Positions 26,044-35,156 of a stretch of DNA of 64,000 nt are shown here, in pieces. This DNA comes from Leptospira kanakyensis (GTDB taxonomy: Bacteria > Spirochaetota > Leptospiria > Leptospirales > Leptospiraceae): the NCBI RefSeq assembly GCF_004769235.1, contig NZ_RQFG01000016.1, forward strand, positions 124,001-188,000, read 5' to 3'. A program made the translations under genes and the position numbers. The notes below the pieces were generated by a model. It saw nothing but the letters and a program-made list of their open reading frames with translations. It made no database searches and was not told the origin of the DNA. Position 1 is the stretch's first letter. Every line of letters begins with the position of its first letter.

Positions 26044-26369
26044 TGCTTTTATTCGATGCAAACCTTTCACCAAATTTAATTGCACATTTAGCTGACATTT
26101 TTCCAAATTCGGAACATGTTTTTTCACTTGGGATAGAATCTTCCGATGAAGTCATCTGGAAAATAGCGTTTGAAAAAAATCTAATCATTGTAACCAAAGA
26201 TAATGATTTTCATAAAATTTTAGACAAAAAGGGATTCCCGCCAAAAATCATACAAATAAAAAGAGGGAATTGCAATACTTCTTCCATCGTTTCGTTACTA
26301 AAAGAAAACAGTTCTACGATCAAAGCATTTACTAAAAATCCAGAAGCAGGAATTCTATTTTTAGTCTAA
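26043..26369 (+). CDS. DUF5615 PIN-like toxin
   Basis: 108 residues. MLLFDANLSPNLIAHLADIFP carries the first acidic residue of a PIN-like nuclease; SDEVIWKIAFEKNLIIVTKDNDF holds the second acidic group (KDNDF). This is the Mut7-C/DUF5615 type found after DUF433. It is expected to cleave RNA when not held by the antitoxin; activity here is inferred. It ends 9 bases before the convergent EamA gene. Confidence 0.85.
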   Translation: MLLFDANLSPNLIAHLADIFPNSEHVFSLGIESSDEVIWKIAFEKNLIIVTKDNDFHKILDKKGFPPKIIQIKRGNCNTSSIVSLLKENSSTIKAFTKNPEAGILFLV

Positions 26370-26378
26370 AGGTATCGA

Positions 26379-27269
26379 CTACTCCTCCCCCTTTCCACTC
26401 TCCGCTTGTTTCCGAAACACTTCCAAAATCGCACAAAACAAAATCACTCCGCCACCTAACCAAAGTCTATCGGGTGGCACTTCACCTAAAAAATACCAGG
26501 CCGCCAAACTTCCGTAAATCGGACTGAGAGTAGACAAAGTTCCCGCCGTGGTCACAGACAAATTCGATAAACTGCGAATCCAAATGGTATGAGCAAGCGA
26601 AGTAAACACACCGGCAAGAACCACTTGGAATACCAGGTATTTGGGTTCGGCGAGCATCACAAAGAGGCCATCGGCAAAGGGTAGGAGGACAATGCTTGTG
26701 GCAATCAGTTGGGTGAAAAGGATCTGCGCACTCGGATAATGGACATGCATTTCTTTGGTGAGTAGATTCCGAATGGCATAAAGAACTGCTGAGACCACAC
26801 CCCAAACCACTCCTTGGAACATTTGGTTGTCCCAAGAGAGGTCAGGCACAATGAGAAAAAGTCCAAAAAAAGAAAAGAGGGCCAGAAAGAAAGCAAACGG
26901 TTCCGGCCTTTTCCCACCAAACATTGGTTCTAAGATCGCAGAAAATACGGGATAGGTGAAAAGTGACAACATCCCGACAGCCACAGTCGAAACTTGGATG
27001 GAATGAAAATACGTGACCCAGTGCAGGGCAAATAAAATTCCAATTCCAAACACAAAGGCAAAGTCTTTAAAACTCCGGTAAGATACCGACTTACCACGAA
27101 GCCAAAAGAAAAGACCAAGTAAGATAACGGAAAACAAAGCGCGACCAGAAATGATCGTAACTGCGGGGAAAGGAAGGAGTTTGGCAAACAAAGTGACGTT
27201 CCCCATAATGAGGATCGTCAAATTGAGTTCCAATACAGATCGTAGAAACGAAGGAGAAGAAGACTTCAC
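26379..27269 (-). CDS. EamA/DMT-family transporter
   Basis: 296 residues with ten hydrophobic segments arranged as two EamA repeats; the second begins VVWGVVSAVLYAIRNLLTKE. AGTLSTLSPIYGSLAAWYFLGEVPP near the C-terminus is the typical end of the second repeat. The family exports or imports small metabolites across the inner membrane; the substrate cannot be told. It starts 7 bases after the DUF2505 gene, so it lies in that minus-strand group. Confidence 0.88.
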   Translation of the reverse strand: MKSSSPSFLRSVLELNLTILIMGNVTLFAKLLPFPAVTIISGRALFSVILLGLFFWLRGKSVSYRSFKDFAFVFGIGILFALHWVTYFHSIQVSTVAVGMLSLFTYPVFSAILEPMFGGKRPEPFAFFLALFSFFGLFLIVPDLSWDNQMFQGVVWGVVSAVLYAIRNLLTKEMHVHYPSAQILFTQLIATSIVLLPFADGLFVMLAEPKYLVFQVVLAGVFTSLAHTIWIRSLSNLSVTTAGTLSTLSPIYGSLAAWYFLGEVPPDRLWLGGGVILFCAILEVFRKQAESGKGEE

Positions 27270-27276
27270 TTCTTAC

Positions 27277-27759
27277 TTAAGATTCTACCCCCAGAAATTT
27301 GGCGATGGATTTTCTGTCTTTTTCCAAACTATGTTTGTGAATTTCTTCAATGGCTTTTTCCACAATGGGAGAAACAAAAAGAAGACTAGAAACCACATCT
27401 ACATCATAAGAACGTTTGGATTCTGAACCATCCGCTTCATATTTACTTTTTCCTTTGATCACAAATACATTGTCCTTCCCTGGCGGGGAAATTTTGAATT
27501 CGTGGGTGTTGGTAGTAATGTCAAAAGTAGATTCTTCCAAAAGGGAAAGGTCGTTCAGCGCAGCCGAAAGTACAGCAGGCATTGATCCTTCCAAACTTAC
27601 CTTTCGTTTTTGGCGGATGGTATTCCCCTCTTTTGTTTCTTCTAGTAGAGTAACATTTTTTAAATCAGGGAACTGATCCAAATGTTTGTATCTCTCCTCT
27701 CTTGCATGAAGGAGTTTATCAAGGGAAACGGGGAATGTATGTGTTACTTGGTATTTCAC
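27277..27759 (-). CDS. DUF2505-like (SRPBCC-type) protein
   Basis: 160 residues with a GTG start that overlaps the upstream stop (TAGTG). MKYQVTHTFPVSLDKLLHAREERYK is like the first strand and helix of the DUF2505/helix-grip fold, followed by GNTIRQKRKVSLEGSMPAVL and a C-terminal long helix (VSPIVEKAIEEIHKHSLEKD). Proteins of this fold bind hydrophobic ligands or lipids. It is coupled to the ferritin-like gene; no reaction is assigned. Confidence 0.6.
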   Translation of the reverse strand: MKYQVTHTFPVSLDKLLHAREERYKHLDQFPDLKNVTLLEETKEGNTIRQKRKVSLEGSMPAVLSAALNDLSLLEESTFDITTNTHEFKISPPGKDNVFVIKGKSKYEADGSESKRSYDVDVVSSLLFVSPIVEKAIEEIHKHSLEKDRKSIAKFLGVES

Positions 27760-28511
27760 TATTTTTTCTTACCTTTTTTCTTAGCAGGTTTAGATTTTTT
27801 TGCCGCTTTTTTGACGGCTTTTTTCACTGCCTTTTTAACTGCTTTCTTCGCCGACTTCTTGTTTGCTGGTTTAGAAGTTTTTTTAGGAGAAGGTTTTGCC
27901 TTTGCTGTTTTTGGTTTTGGTGCCGGTTTGGACACTTTTGGTTTTGATGATGATTTTGTAGAACGATTCACTTGTTCCATCAGTTCCTCATCTTCCCAAT
28001 AAAAAACTTGGTCGGCCGGTGTGGACTGTTCCATTGCCAAGGCTTGTGCCTCAAGAAGTGAGTTATTGGACTCGTTAAAGTTTGCTAACTTTTGAAATAA
28101 CAAATTGATTTTTGGATCTTGGAATTTGTTACGAATGGTTGCATAAAAATTACGAGCATCTTCCCCTTCTCGGATGGCAAGTTCCAATGCTTTTCTTTCA
28201 TCTGCTTTGACTTCTTCGTTTTTGTTTCGATCCAAACGATCCATGACCTTTTGGATGGTCGATGAATGGAACTTCTCAATTTCGGAAAGTTGTTTTAGGT
28301 TGGGGAGTTCTTTCCCTTCTGCACCTTTATAAATTTCTTTGATGAATTTAATGTGCTCATCACCATCTAACGCAAGTTGGCTGAACAATTCTCTGATTTG
28401 ACCTTCAGGTAGACTTTCTGAGAGTTTAAGATAAAAGTTAAAACATTGAACCTCATGTTCAATGGCAGCGGCAACTGCTTCGATAAAGGATGTTTTTTTT
28501 AGTGATTTCAT
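27759..28511 (-). CDS. ferritin-like (rubrerythrin-type) protein with histone-H1-like tail
   Basis: The 250-residue protein has two parts. Residues 1-160 form a four-helix ferritin-like domain of rubrerythrin type (AIEHEVQCFNFYLKLSES; ELAIREGEDARNFYATI; LLFQKLANFNESNNSLLEA). The metal site looks incomplete: the two usual ExxH elements read GDEH (50-53) and ESNN (147-150). Residues 184-250 are a Lys/Ala/Pro/Ser tail (SKPAPKPKTAKAKPSPKKT, then repeated KKAVKKAVKKA), like histone H1 tails, which bind DNA without sequence preference. A nucleoid-bound protective protein, in the manner of Dps, is inferred. Its stop overlaps the DUF2505 start. Confidence 0.75.
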   Translation of the reverse strand: MKSLKKTSFIEAVAAAIEHEVQCFNFYLKLSESLPEGQIRELFSQLALDGDEHIKFIKEIYKGAEGKELPNLKQLSEIEKFHSSTIQKVMDRLDRNKNEEVKADERKALELAIREGEDARNFYATIRNKFQDPKINLLFQKLANFNESNNSLLEAQALAMEQSTPADQVFYWEDEELMEQVNRSTKSSSKPKVSKPAPKPKTAKAKPSPKKTSKPANKKSAKKAVKKAVKKAVKKAAKKSKPAKKKGKKK

Positions 28512-28569
28512 AATCCCATTCCCTGGTTATTCAAAACCATAGATACGATACTCGCGACTTATAAGTGAA

Positions 28570-29238
28570 TCAAGTATTTTTCACTGAACGAACATCCAAC
28601 TCTTCCAACTTTGTGGCAGAGTAAATGAGCACTTGGGCAATATAATAGGTGATCATAATTCCCATGGAAGCCGTGAATCTGTCCATTTCCGGTTTTAGAA
28701 ACATAGAATATGCGATTAAAGAATCGGAAAGAATAAAGACCAATGCACCGAGAAGGCCAAGATAAAATGGTTTGGACACAGAATTTCTGGCAGCCGCTCG
28801 CCAACCCATGAGACAAATCGCAGAAATATAAACTCCTACCGGAATGAGAAGTGATCCAAGTTTAGGTACCAAAACCAAAAAGAAGGAACTACCAAAAAGT
28901 AAAAACGGCACCGCTAGGATGGGTTTGATTTTGGAATCCAAAGTGAAGGCATAGGAATAAATCAATTGTGCAATCAGAAAGGAACCAAGTCCAAACACAA
29001 AAAATCCTTCTTTGGGGAGAGCAAGAAAACTATCACCAAAAAGAGAAAACACAAGACCCACAGCCACCAATTTCCCACGTTTTTCCAAACTCGGGAAGTA
29101 ACGAAACAACGCTACGATGAGAATGAGGATCGGGATGATTTTTGATGGGAGATAAAAAACATCCTGTTTTGTGATCGTAGCGATCGCAAAAAGATGCACA
29201 ATAGAATAGAGAACAAACAAAACAATTTCTTTAGCCAT
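28570..29238 (-). CDS. YhhN/TMEM86 family membrane protein (lysoplasmalogenase-like)
   Basis: 222 residues, eight hydrophobic segments. Two conserved Asp-containing helices, VFSLFGDSFLAL and FILSDSLIAY, and YYIAQVLIYSA near the end are the marks of the YhhN family. TMEM86 members hydrolyse the vinyl-ether bond of lysoplasmalogens; whether bacterial members do so is unsettled. It is divergent from the small exported protein at 29304, with 65 bases between. Confidence 0.82.
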   Translation of the reverse strand: MAKEIVLFVLYSIVHLFAIATITKQDVFYLPSKIIPILILIVALFRYFPSLEKRGKLVAVGLVFSLFGDSFLALPKEGFFVFGLGSFLIAQLIYSYAFTLDSKIKPILAVPFLLFGSSFFLVLVPKLGSLLIPVGVYISAICLMGWRAAARNSVSKPFYLGLLGALVFILSDSLIAYSMFLKPEMDRFTASMGIMITYYIAQVLIYSATKLEELDVRSVKNT

Positions 29239-29303
29239 ATTTCTTACTTTACAGGGAGATCATTCTCGAGATTTCATCAGATGAAAGCCCGAGTGATCAG
29301 CCT

Positions 29304-29612
29304 ATGAAACAAACACGACCCTTGTCCATCCTTTTCTTAATCTGTCTCTTATGGAGCCAAAGTTTGTCCGCAAGAGAAGTCCCCTCTGGTGGCGAAATGT
29401 TAATTGATTTGATAGTGGCAAGGCCCATGGGCCTCGCTGGTACCGTTCTCGGAACCGCCGCATTCATCGTTGCTACCCCTTTCACACTGCTATCAGGAAC
29501 ATTTATACAATCAGGGAAACGTCTAGTCGTTTATCCGGCAAAATTCACCTTCACACGTGCGTTAGGTGACTTTCCTGGATACATGGAAGATTACCAAATC
29601 GTAGAGGAATAA
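29304..29612 (+). CDS. small exported protein with Gly/Ala-rich hydrophobic segment
   Basis: 102 residues with a signal peptide (RPLSILFLICLLWSQSLSA). The centre, VARPMGLAGTVLGTAAFIVATPFTLLSG, is a hydrophobic Gly-rich stretch of a type seen in small membrane proteins of several proteobacteria that have no function assigned. A single membrane span or hairpin is likely. It ends one base before the mutase gene and may be co-transcribed with it. Confidence 0.65.
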   Translation: MKQTRPLSILFLICLLWSQSLSAREVPSGGEMLIDLIVARPMGLAGTVLGTAAFIVATPFTLLSGTFIQSGKRLVVYPAKFTFTRALGDFPGYMEDYQIVEE

Positions 29613-29613
29613 A

Positions 29614-31425
29614 TTGAACGAATTTTTATTTTCAGACTTCGCTGAAGTTTCCACTGAGGATTGGAAAAACCAAATCCTCAAAGACCTAAAAGGGAACCCT
29701 TGGGACAAAGTCACTTGGGAAACAGAAGAAGGTTTCAAAATCGAACCCTTCTACCGCAAAGAAGATATCACTGACCTCCCCCGAGTTTACAAACGAACCA
29801 ATGGTTGGTTGGTCACAGAAACCGTAACTTCCGAATCCGAACTTTCTGATCTTTCCAAAAAAGGGGCCGATGCTGTGGTTCTTGTGGGGAATGGGCAAAC
29901 TGGAAAACCATCCGGATTAAAAATCACTTCCTCTGGAGATTTAGAAAGATTGGCGGGCCTTACGGGGAATCTCCCTCTCGTCGTTTCTCTCGGGAACCAA
30001 ACTGCCAGTTTTTCCGACTCTCTGAAAAAACTCACACTTTCGCATAACATCGTACTCGGTGACTTTGACCCTTACGGCTCTGCTCTAAAAGATGGGGAAC
30101 TAGGAATCGAAGAAAACACAATTGGTAAAACTTTCTCTTCGCTTGCGGGAACCAAAGGGTTTGCCGGTGTTGGAATCCATAGTTACTTTTTGCGTGATGC
30201 CGGTGCCTCTATTGGCCAAGAACTAACTTATTCTCTTTCTTGGGGTGTAGATTACTTAAACCGCCATCTTGATGCCGGTGTCGGAATCGAAGATGCTGCC
30301 GCAAACATTTGGTTTTGGATGGGAATTGGTTCCGACTACTTCACGGAAATTGCAAAATTTCGTGCATTCCGTATCCTCTGGACAGAAATCTTAAATGCTT
30401 ACAAACCAGGACTTGGAGAATCACTCCCAGCACTCATCGTAGCAAGGACATCCAATTTCCAATTCACGGCTTACGACCCTTATGTGAATATGTTACGAGG
30501 AACCACTGCGGCGATGTCTGCGGTGATGGGTGGAGCTGATTTTGTTTCTGTATTGCCGTTTGATTCCGAATACTCCGCACAACAAGAGTTAGGCAAACGA
30601 ATCGCTAGAAATTCACAACTCCTTCTTCGTTATGAGTCATACCTTGATAAGGTGGAAGACCCAGCAGCCGGATCTTATTATTTAGAAGTCCTCACTAAAA
30701 AATTAGCGGAATCTGCCTGGGCAAAATTCCAGGGCCTGGAGAAAGATGGTGGTTTTGGAGAGGCCTTAAAAAAAGGTTCCATCCAAAAAGACATCAGTGA
30801 TCGGGCTGACAAAAAAAGAAACTCTCTCGCTACGAAAAAAGAAATTTTACTCGGAACAAACCAATACCCTCTCCCTTCCGAAAGACATCCCGAACTAAAA
30901 ACTTCCTTGGAAGAAACAAACGGCCAAATCAATCCGAAAAAACAAACAACCTATGCTTCTCTAGTCTCAGTTCGTCTTTCTTACGAATTTGACAAATGGA
31001 GAAATCTTACAGATGCCCATGTGGCAGCAGGTAAAAAACTTCCTAAAATATTTTTACTCACCATTGGCGATCTAACCATGCGAAAAGCTCGCGCTGGTTT
31101 TAGTTCCAATTTCCTCGGTTGCCTTGGGTATGAAATTGTTGACAACTTAGGAATTGTTTCTGTCAAAGAAGGAGTTGCGAAGGCAAAAGAACAGGGATGC
31201 GAAATCGTTGTCCTTTGTTCGTCTGACGAAGAGTATGCGACCTACCTTCCTGAATTTGTCTCGGAAATGAAATCCCAACTCGCCAATTCTTGGAAACTAC
31301 TTGCAGGATATCCAAAAGATCTCATCTCCCAAGCGGAATCACTCGGAATCGACGACTTCATCCATATGAAACGAAACATCGTGGAATTTATGGAAAAAGC
31401 CCAAACCAAATGGATCGGGAAATAA
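29614..31425 (+). CDS. mutA: methylmalonyl-CoA mutase, small subunit
   Basis: 603 residues with a TTG start supported by GAGGAAT just before it and by the [25 protein letters not shown]-terminus usual for the family. [15 protein letters not shown] and [47 protein letters not shown] core segments belong to the mutase TIM barrel (quoted in shortened form: [20 protein letters not shown]). The C-terminal part is a B12-fold domain without the DxHxxG loop, as expected for the non-catalytic subunit. With MutB it interconverts succinyl-CoA and methylmalonyl-CoA. Stop and mutB ATG are one base apart. Confidence 0.9.
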   Translation: MNEFLFSDFAEVSTEDWKNQILKDLKGNPWDKVTWETEEGFKIEPFYRKEDITDLPRVYKRTNGWLVTETVTSESELSDLSKKGADAVVLVGNGQTGKPSGLKITSSGDLERLAGLTGNLPLVVSLGNQTASFSDSLKKLTLSHNIVLGDFDPYGSALKDGELGIEENTIGKTFSSLAGTKGFAGVGIHSYFLRDAGASIGQELTYSLSWGVDYLNRHLDAGVGIEDAAANIWFWMGIGSDYFTEIAKFRAFRILWTEILNAYKPGLGESLPALIVARTSNFQFTAYDPYVNMLRGTTAAMSAVMGGADFVSVLPFDSEYSAQQELGKRIARNSQLLLRYESYLDKVEDPAAGSYYLEVLTKKLAESAWAKFQGLEKDGGFGEALKKGSIQKDISDRADKKRNSLATKKEILLGTNQYPLPSERHPELKTSLEETNGQINPKKQTTYASLVSVRLSYEFDKWRNLTDAHVAAGKKLPKIFLLTIGDLTMRKARAGFSSNFLGCLGYEIVDNLGIVSVKEGVAKAKEQGCEIVVLCSSDEEYATYLPEFVSEMKSQLANSWKLLAGYPKDLISQAESLGIDDFIHMKRNIVEFMEKAQTKWIGK

Positions 31426-31426
31426 A

Positions 31427-33565
31427 ATGAACAAACCTAATTTTGCAAATACCCCTCTTTCTTTCAGTTCAGGGAAACCAGATCCAAAATCCATTTCCCT
31501 TTGGCAAACGGCAGAAGGCATTTCCATACAGTCTCGTTATGCGAAGGCTGATTTGGAAGGGATGGAACATCTAAATTATGCTGCAGGGATTCCTCCTTAC
31601 CTACGTGGCCCTTATTCCACGATGTATGTGAACAAACCTTGGACTGTGCGCCAATATGCAGGGTTCTCCACTGCCGAAGAATCCAATGCCTTTTATCGTA
31701 GAAACTTAGCTGCCGGGCAGAAAGGACTATCTGTTGCCTTTGACCTTGCCACCCACCGTGGTTACGACTCTGACCATGACCGTGTGGTAGGCGACGTGGG
31801 GAAAGCCGGTGTGGCCATCGATTCGGTTCTCGATATGAAAATCCTCTTCGACCAAATCCCTCTGGACCAAATGTCTGTTTCCATGACCATGAATGGAGCG
31901 GTGATTCCAGTGCTTGCCTTCTACATTGTGGCGGCAGAAGAACAAGGAGTTTCCAAAGACAAACTTTCCGGTACCATCCAAAATGATATTTTGAAAGAGT
32001 TTATGGTGCGGAATACTTACATTTACCCACCCAAACATTCCATGAAAATCATTGCTGATATCTTTGGTTATACTTCCAAGTACATGCCTAAGTTTAACTC
32101 CATTTCCATTTCTGGATACCATATGCAAGAAGCGGGTGCCACTGCTGATTTGGAACTTGCTTACACACTTGCTGATGGATGGGAATACATCAAAACAGGA
32201 ATTGCTTCTGGGCTTTCCGTGGATGAGTTTGCTCCTCGCCTATCTTTTTTCTGGGCGATTGGAATGAATCATTTTATGGAGATCGCAAAGATGCGGGCGG
32301 GAAGGCTTCTTTGGGCAAAGATCGTCAACCAGTTCCAACCCAAATCCACAAAGTCATTGGCTCTACGAACTCACTGCCAAACATCGGGTTGGTCTCTCAC
32401 CGAACAAGACCCTTTCAACAACGTAGGAAGGACTTGTATCGAAGCAATGGCCGCAGCCCTAGGCCATACGCAGTCCTTACATACAAATGCCCTGGATGAA
32501 GCCATTGCCCTACCTACTGACTTCTCAGCAAGGATTGCACGAAATACACAGATTTATCTCCAAGAAGAAACCAATATCCACCGAGTCATCGACCCTTGGG
32601 GTGGTTCTTTCTATGTAGAAAAACTCACAAATGATTTAGTCCAAAAAGCTTGGGCCCTCATCACCGAAGTACAAAAGCTAGGTGGAATGGCAGAAGCCAT
32701 CGAAACAGGAATTCCTAAGATGCGAATCGAAGAAGCATCTGCCAGAAAACAAGCCCGTATCGATTCTGGAAAGGATGTGATTGTGGGAGTGAACCGGTTC
32801 CGTTTGGATAAGGAAGCTCCTCTTGATATTTTAGACATTGATAATACTGCGGTTCGTATTGCCCAAATCAAACGTTTGGAACAAATGAAAAAAGATCGGG
32901 ATAGTTCTGCCGTAGAAGCTGCGTTAAACGCAATTACCAAATGTGCAGAAACCGGTGAAGGGAACCTTCTCGAACTCGCAGTGGATGCTGCACGAAAGAG
33001 AGCCTCTCTCGGTGAAATTTCTTATGCCATGGAAAAAGTATTTGGGAGGTACAAAGCTGTGATTCGTTCTATCTCTGGAGTGTATTCCTCTGAAATTTCC
33101 GAAGACAAAGGGTATATCGAAGCAAGAGACCTTGCGGATGAATTTGCAAAATTAGAAGGCCGCCGTCCACGGATCATGGTTGCCAAAATGGGACAAGATG
33201 GCCACGACCGTGGTGCCAAAGTGATCTCCACTAGTTTTGCGGATATGGGCTTTGACGTTGATATCGGGCCTTTATTCCAAACACCTGCTGAAGTCGCCAA
33301 ACAAGTGGTAGAGAATGATTGTCATATTTTGGGAGTATCATCTCTTGCTGCCGGTCACAAAACTCTAGTCCCACAAGTGATTGAAGAGTTAAAAAAACTC
33401 GGAGCAGAAGATGTACTCGTGGTTGTGGGTGGGGTGATTCCTGCGCAGGATTATGACTTCCTCTACAAATCGGGTGCTACAGCGATTTTTGGACCAGGGA
33501 CTGTGATTTCAGAAGCTGCCAAACAAATTCTGAACATCCTTCTCGGCGAAAGAAGAGCCGCTTAA
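31427..33565 (+). CDS. mutB: methylmalonyl-CoA mutase, large (catalytic) subunit
   Basis: 712 residues, the normal length. Signatures: [75 protein letters not shown], and the cobalamin loop [13 protein letters not shown] (DxHxxG) with [12 protein letters not shown] and VVVGGVIP in the C-terminal B12 domain. It needs adenosylcobalamin and works in propionyl-CoA/odd-chain fatty acid use, fitting organisms that live on fatty acids. An intrinsic terminator follows 36 bases after the stop. Confidence 0.97.
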   Translation: MNKPNFANTPLSFSSGKPDPKSISLWQTAEGISIQSRYAKADLEGMEHLNYAAGIPPYLRGPYSTMYVNKPWTVRQYAGFSTAEESNAFYRRNLAAGQKGLSVAFDLATHRGYDSDHDRVVGDVGKAGVAIDSVLDMKILFDQIPLDQMSVSMTMNGAVIPVLAFYIVAAEEQGVSKDKLSGTIQNDILKEFMVRNTYIYPPKHSMKIIADIFGYTSKYMPKFNSISISGYHMQEAGATADLELAYTLADGWEYIKTGIASGLSVDEFAPRLSFFWAIGMNHFMEIAKMRAGRLLWAKIVNQFQPKSTKSLALRTHCQTSGWSLTEQDPFNNVGRTCIEAMAAALGHTQSLHTNALDEAIALPTDFSARIARNTQIYLQEETNIHRVIDPWGGSFYVEKLTNDLVQKAWALITEVQKLGGMAEAIETGIPKMRIEEASARKQARIDSGKDVIVGVNRFRLDKEAPLDILDIDNTAVRIAQIKRLEQMKKDRDSSAVEAALNAITKCAETGEGNLLELAVDAARKRASLGEISYAMEKVFGRYKAVIRSISGVYSSEISEDKGYIEARDLADEFAKLEGRRPRIMVAKMGQDGHDRGAKVISTSFADMGFDVDIGPLFQTPAEVAKQVVENDCHILGVSSLAAGHKTLVPQVIEELKKLGAEDVLVVVGGVIPAQDYDFLYKSGATAIFGPGTVISEAAKQILNILLGERRAA

Positions 33566-33601
33566 ATTCCAAACAATACAGGACTGGGAAACCGTTCCAC
33601 C

Positions 33602-33638
33602 AAACACCGATTTGTCTAAACAACAATCGGTGTTTTTT
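33602..33638 (+). terminator. intrinsic terminator between mutB and meaB
   Basis: AAACACCGATT (33602-33612) pairs perfectly with AATCGGTGTTT (33625-33635), followed by a T run to 33638. It should end or reduce transcription of mutAB before the meaB gene. Confidence 0.85.
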
Positions 33639-33669
33639 CGGATGATACACCAATAGAAATTCAAACGAT

Positions 33670-34785
33670 ATGGAAACACCGAACGAGGACATTGGCAAAA
33701 AGGAAAAGGGTGCAGAAGGTGCGAATCCAAAATCGGCACTTTCCGTAAACCCAGGTGTCGCCGATGCCCCTGCGATTTCTCCTTACATTCGTGACCAAAG
33801 AAAAACCCTAAGCCGTAAGGAAATCTCAGCGGAAGAACTAGCAGCCGGCATTCTTTCGGGAAACCGCACCCACCTCTCCAAAGCCATCACACTTGTGGAA
33901 AGTAATTTAGAACTCCATAATGACAAAGCGCAGGCCGTCCTAGAGCTTGTGATGCCAAAGATGGGAAATTCCATCCGCATCGGAATTACAGGTGTTCCTG
34001 GTGTTGGTAAGTCTACCTTTATCGAAAGTTTTGGAAGTTACCTTCTGGAACAAAATCACAAACTCGCTGTCCTTGCCATTGATCCCAGTAGCCAAAGAAC
34101 CAAAGGTTCTATCCTTGGTGACAAAACAAGGATGGAAATTCTTTCCAAATCAGAAAATGCATTCATTCGTCCATCACCTAGCAGTGGTTCTTTGGGAGGA
34201 GTTGCTAGAAAAACCCGCGAATCCATGTATCTCTGTGAAGCAGCCGGATTTGATACTATCATCATCGAAACTGTGGGTGTCGGACAATCCGAAACCCAAG
34301 TCCATTCCATGGTGGACTTTTTTTTACTACTGATGCTTGCCGGCGCGGGAGATGAACTCCAAGGGATCAAACGTGGGATTATGGAAATGGCGGATCTCAT
34401 TGCCATCAATAAGGCAGATGGACAAAATGAACCTTTTGCGATGCGTGCGCGGGTTGAATACGAATCGGCCTTACATCTTTTTCCTGCACCTGAATCCAAA
34501 TGGACACCTAGGGCCACCACTTGCAGTGGGATCGGTGGAAAAGGAATCGATGAAATTTGGAAGTTGGTTTTAGATTATATTTCTACCACAAAATCAAACG
34601 GACATTATGCGAAGAATAGAGAGAACCAAACCCGTATGTGGTTTGAAGAAACTCTTAGAGAAGTGGTACTAGAACAATTTTTTATGCGTCCAGGCAAAAA
34701 AGAATCCATCATGGAATCGGAAAAAAAGCTGATGGCGGGCCAATCCACTCTCTTAAAAGAAATCAAACATCTAACAGGCAAATAA
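33670..34785 (+). CDS. meaB: MeaB/ArgK-type GTPase, methylmalonyl-CoA mutase chaperone
   Basis: 371 residues: an extended N-terminal stretch of about 60 residues, then LSKAITLVES, the P-loop ITGVPGVGKSTFIESFG, AVLAIDPSSQRTKGSILGDKTRM, ETVGVGQSETQV and AINKADG, all marks of the MeaB G3E GTPase. It loads and protects the mutase cofactor using GTP. It lies 104 bases downstream of mutB beyond a terminator, so it may have its own promoter; no ribosome site is obvious. The N-terminal extension (EGANPKSALSVNPGVADAPA) is longer than in typical members, so the real start could be downstream. Confidence 0.93.
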   Translation: METPNEDIGKKEKGAEGANPKSALSVNPGVADAPAISPYIRDQRKTLSRKEISAEELAAGILSGNRTHLSKAITLVESNLELHNDKAQAVLELVMPKMGNSIRIGITGVPGVGKSTFIESFGSYLLEQNHKLAVLAIDPSSQRTKGSILGDKTRMEILSKSENAFIRPSPSSGSLGGVARKTRESMYLCEAAGFDTIIIETVGVGQSETQVHSMVDFFLLLMLAGAGDELQGIKRGIMEMADLIAINKADGQNEPFAMRARVEYESALHLFPAPESKWTPRATTCSGIGGKGIDEIWKLVLDYISTTKSNGHYAKNRENQTRMWFEETLREVVLEQFFMRPGKKESIMESEKKLMAGQSTLLKEIKHLTGK

Positions 34786-34916
34786 AAAAACACCACCGAG
34801 GGGTCACTCACGATGGCGCTTGCACGGGCAAATAGATTGTCAAATGGAAATCGTTCGCTAGTACCAATCAAAGAATAGGAAAGACTGGTATCCAAAGATA
34901 TATTCTAGCGGGGCTT

Positions 34917-34947
34917 TAGGGAATTGTCTATCTACCAAATGGTATAA
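34917..34947 (+). repeat. palindrome-bearing repeat, copy 1
   Basis: TAGGG, TTGTC and then TACCA-AA-TGGTA (34933-34944) running into TATAA. It matches copy 2 at about 25 of 30 positions. The dyad is the size of a repressor half-site pair and overlaps the -10-like box. Confidence 0.6.
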
Positions 34948-35108
34948 AAAATTACAAAATCCAATTCATCAGAAACACGAGAGCAAAGTACACACCGAAC
35001 CATAGTACAAACCTGAGTTTGACCCAAAAGATAGAGATCCAATCAACGGACTCAGTTCGCGTTTGTATGTATTTGGGTGAGTCGATCCTAGTATGATATC
35101 TGAAATCC

Positions 35109-35138
35109 TAGGGTTTGTCCATTTACCAGATGGTATAA
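35109..35138 (+). repeat. palindrome-bearing repeat, copy 2
   Basis: TAGGG, TTGTCC and TACCA-GA-TGGTA (35124-35135), followed by a perfect TATAAT overlapping the dyad. It lies 19 bases before the end of the response-regulator gene and points into it on the opposite strand. Confidence 0.6.
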
Positions 35139-35156
35139 TTGTGCGAAACAAACCTT

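Larger units (their letters stand above)
34786..35156. other. gene-free stretch between convergent genes
   Basis: About 370 bases lie between the ends of meaB (plus) and the response regulator (minus). No convincing coding frame is present. It contains two related 30-base repeats (34917-34947 and 35109-35138), each with a TACCA-N2-TGGTA dyad and a TATAA-type box, about 190 bases apart. Why promoter-like sequences stand between two gene ends is unexplained: a small RNA or leftover of an excised element are the options. Confidence 0.6.

Noticed and set aside
27682..28002. Phe-rich open frames opposite the ferritin-like gene's tail
   Set aside because: They are the complement of the Lys-rich tail codons (AAA/AAG to TTT/CTT) and have no signals of their own.
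29240..29614. Cobalamin riboswitch before the mutase genes
   Set aside because: I looked for a B12-box-like element upstream of mutA and before the small exported-protein gene and saw none; the gap is also too short.
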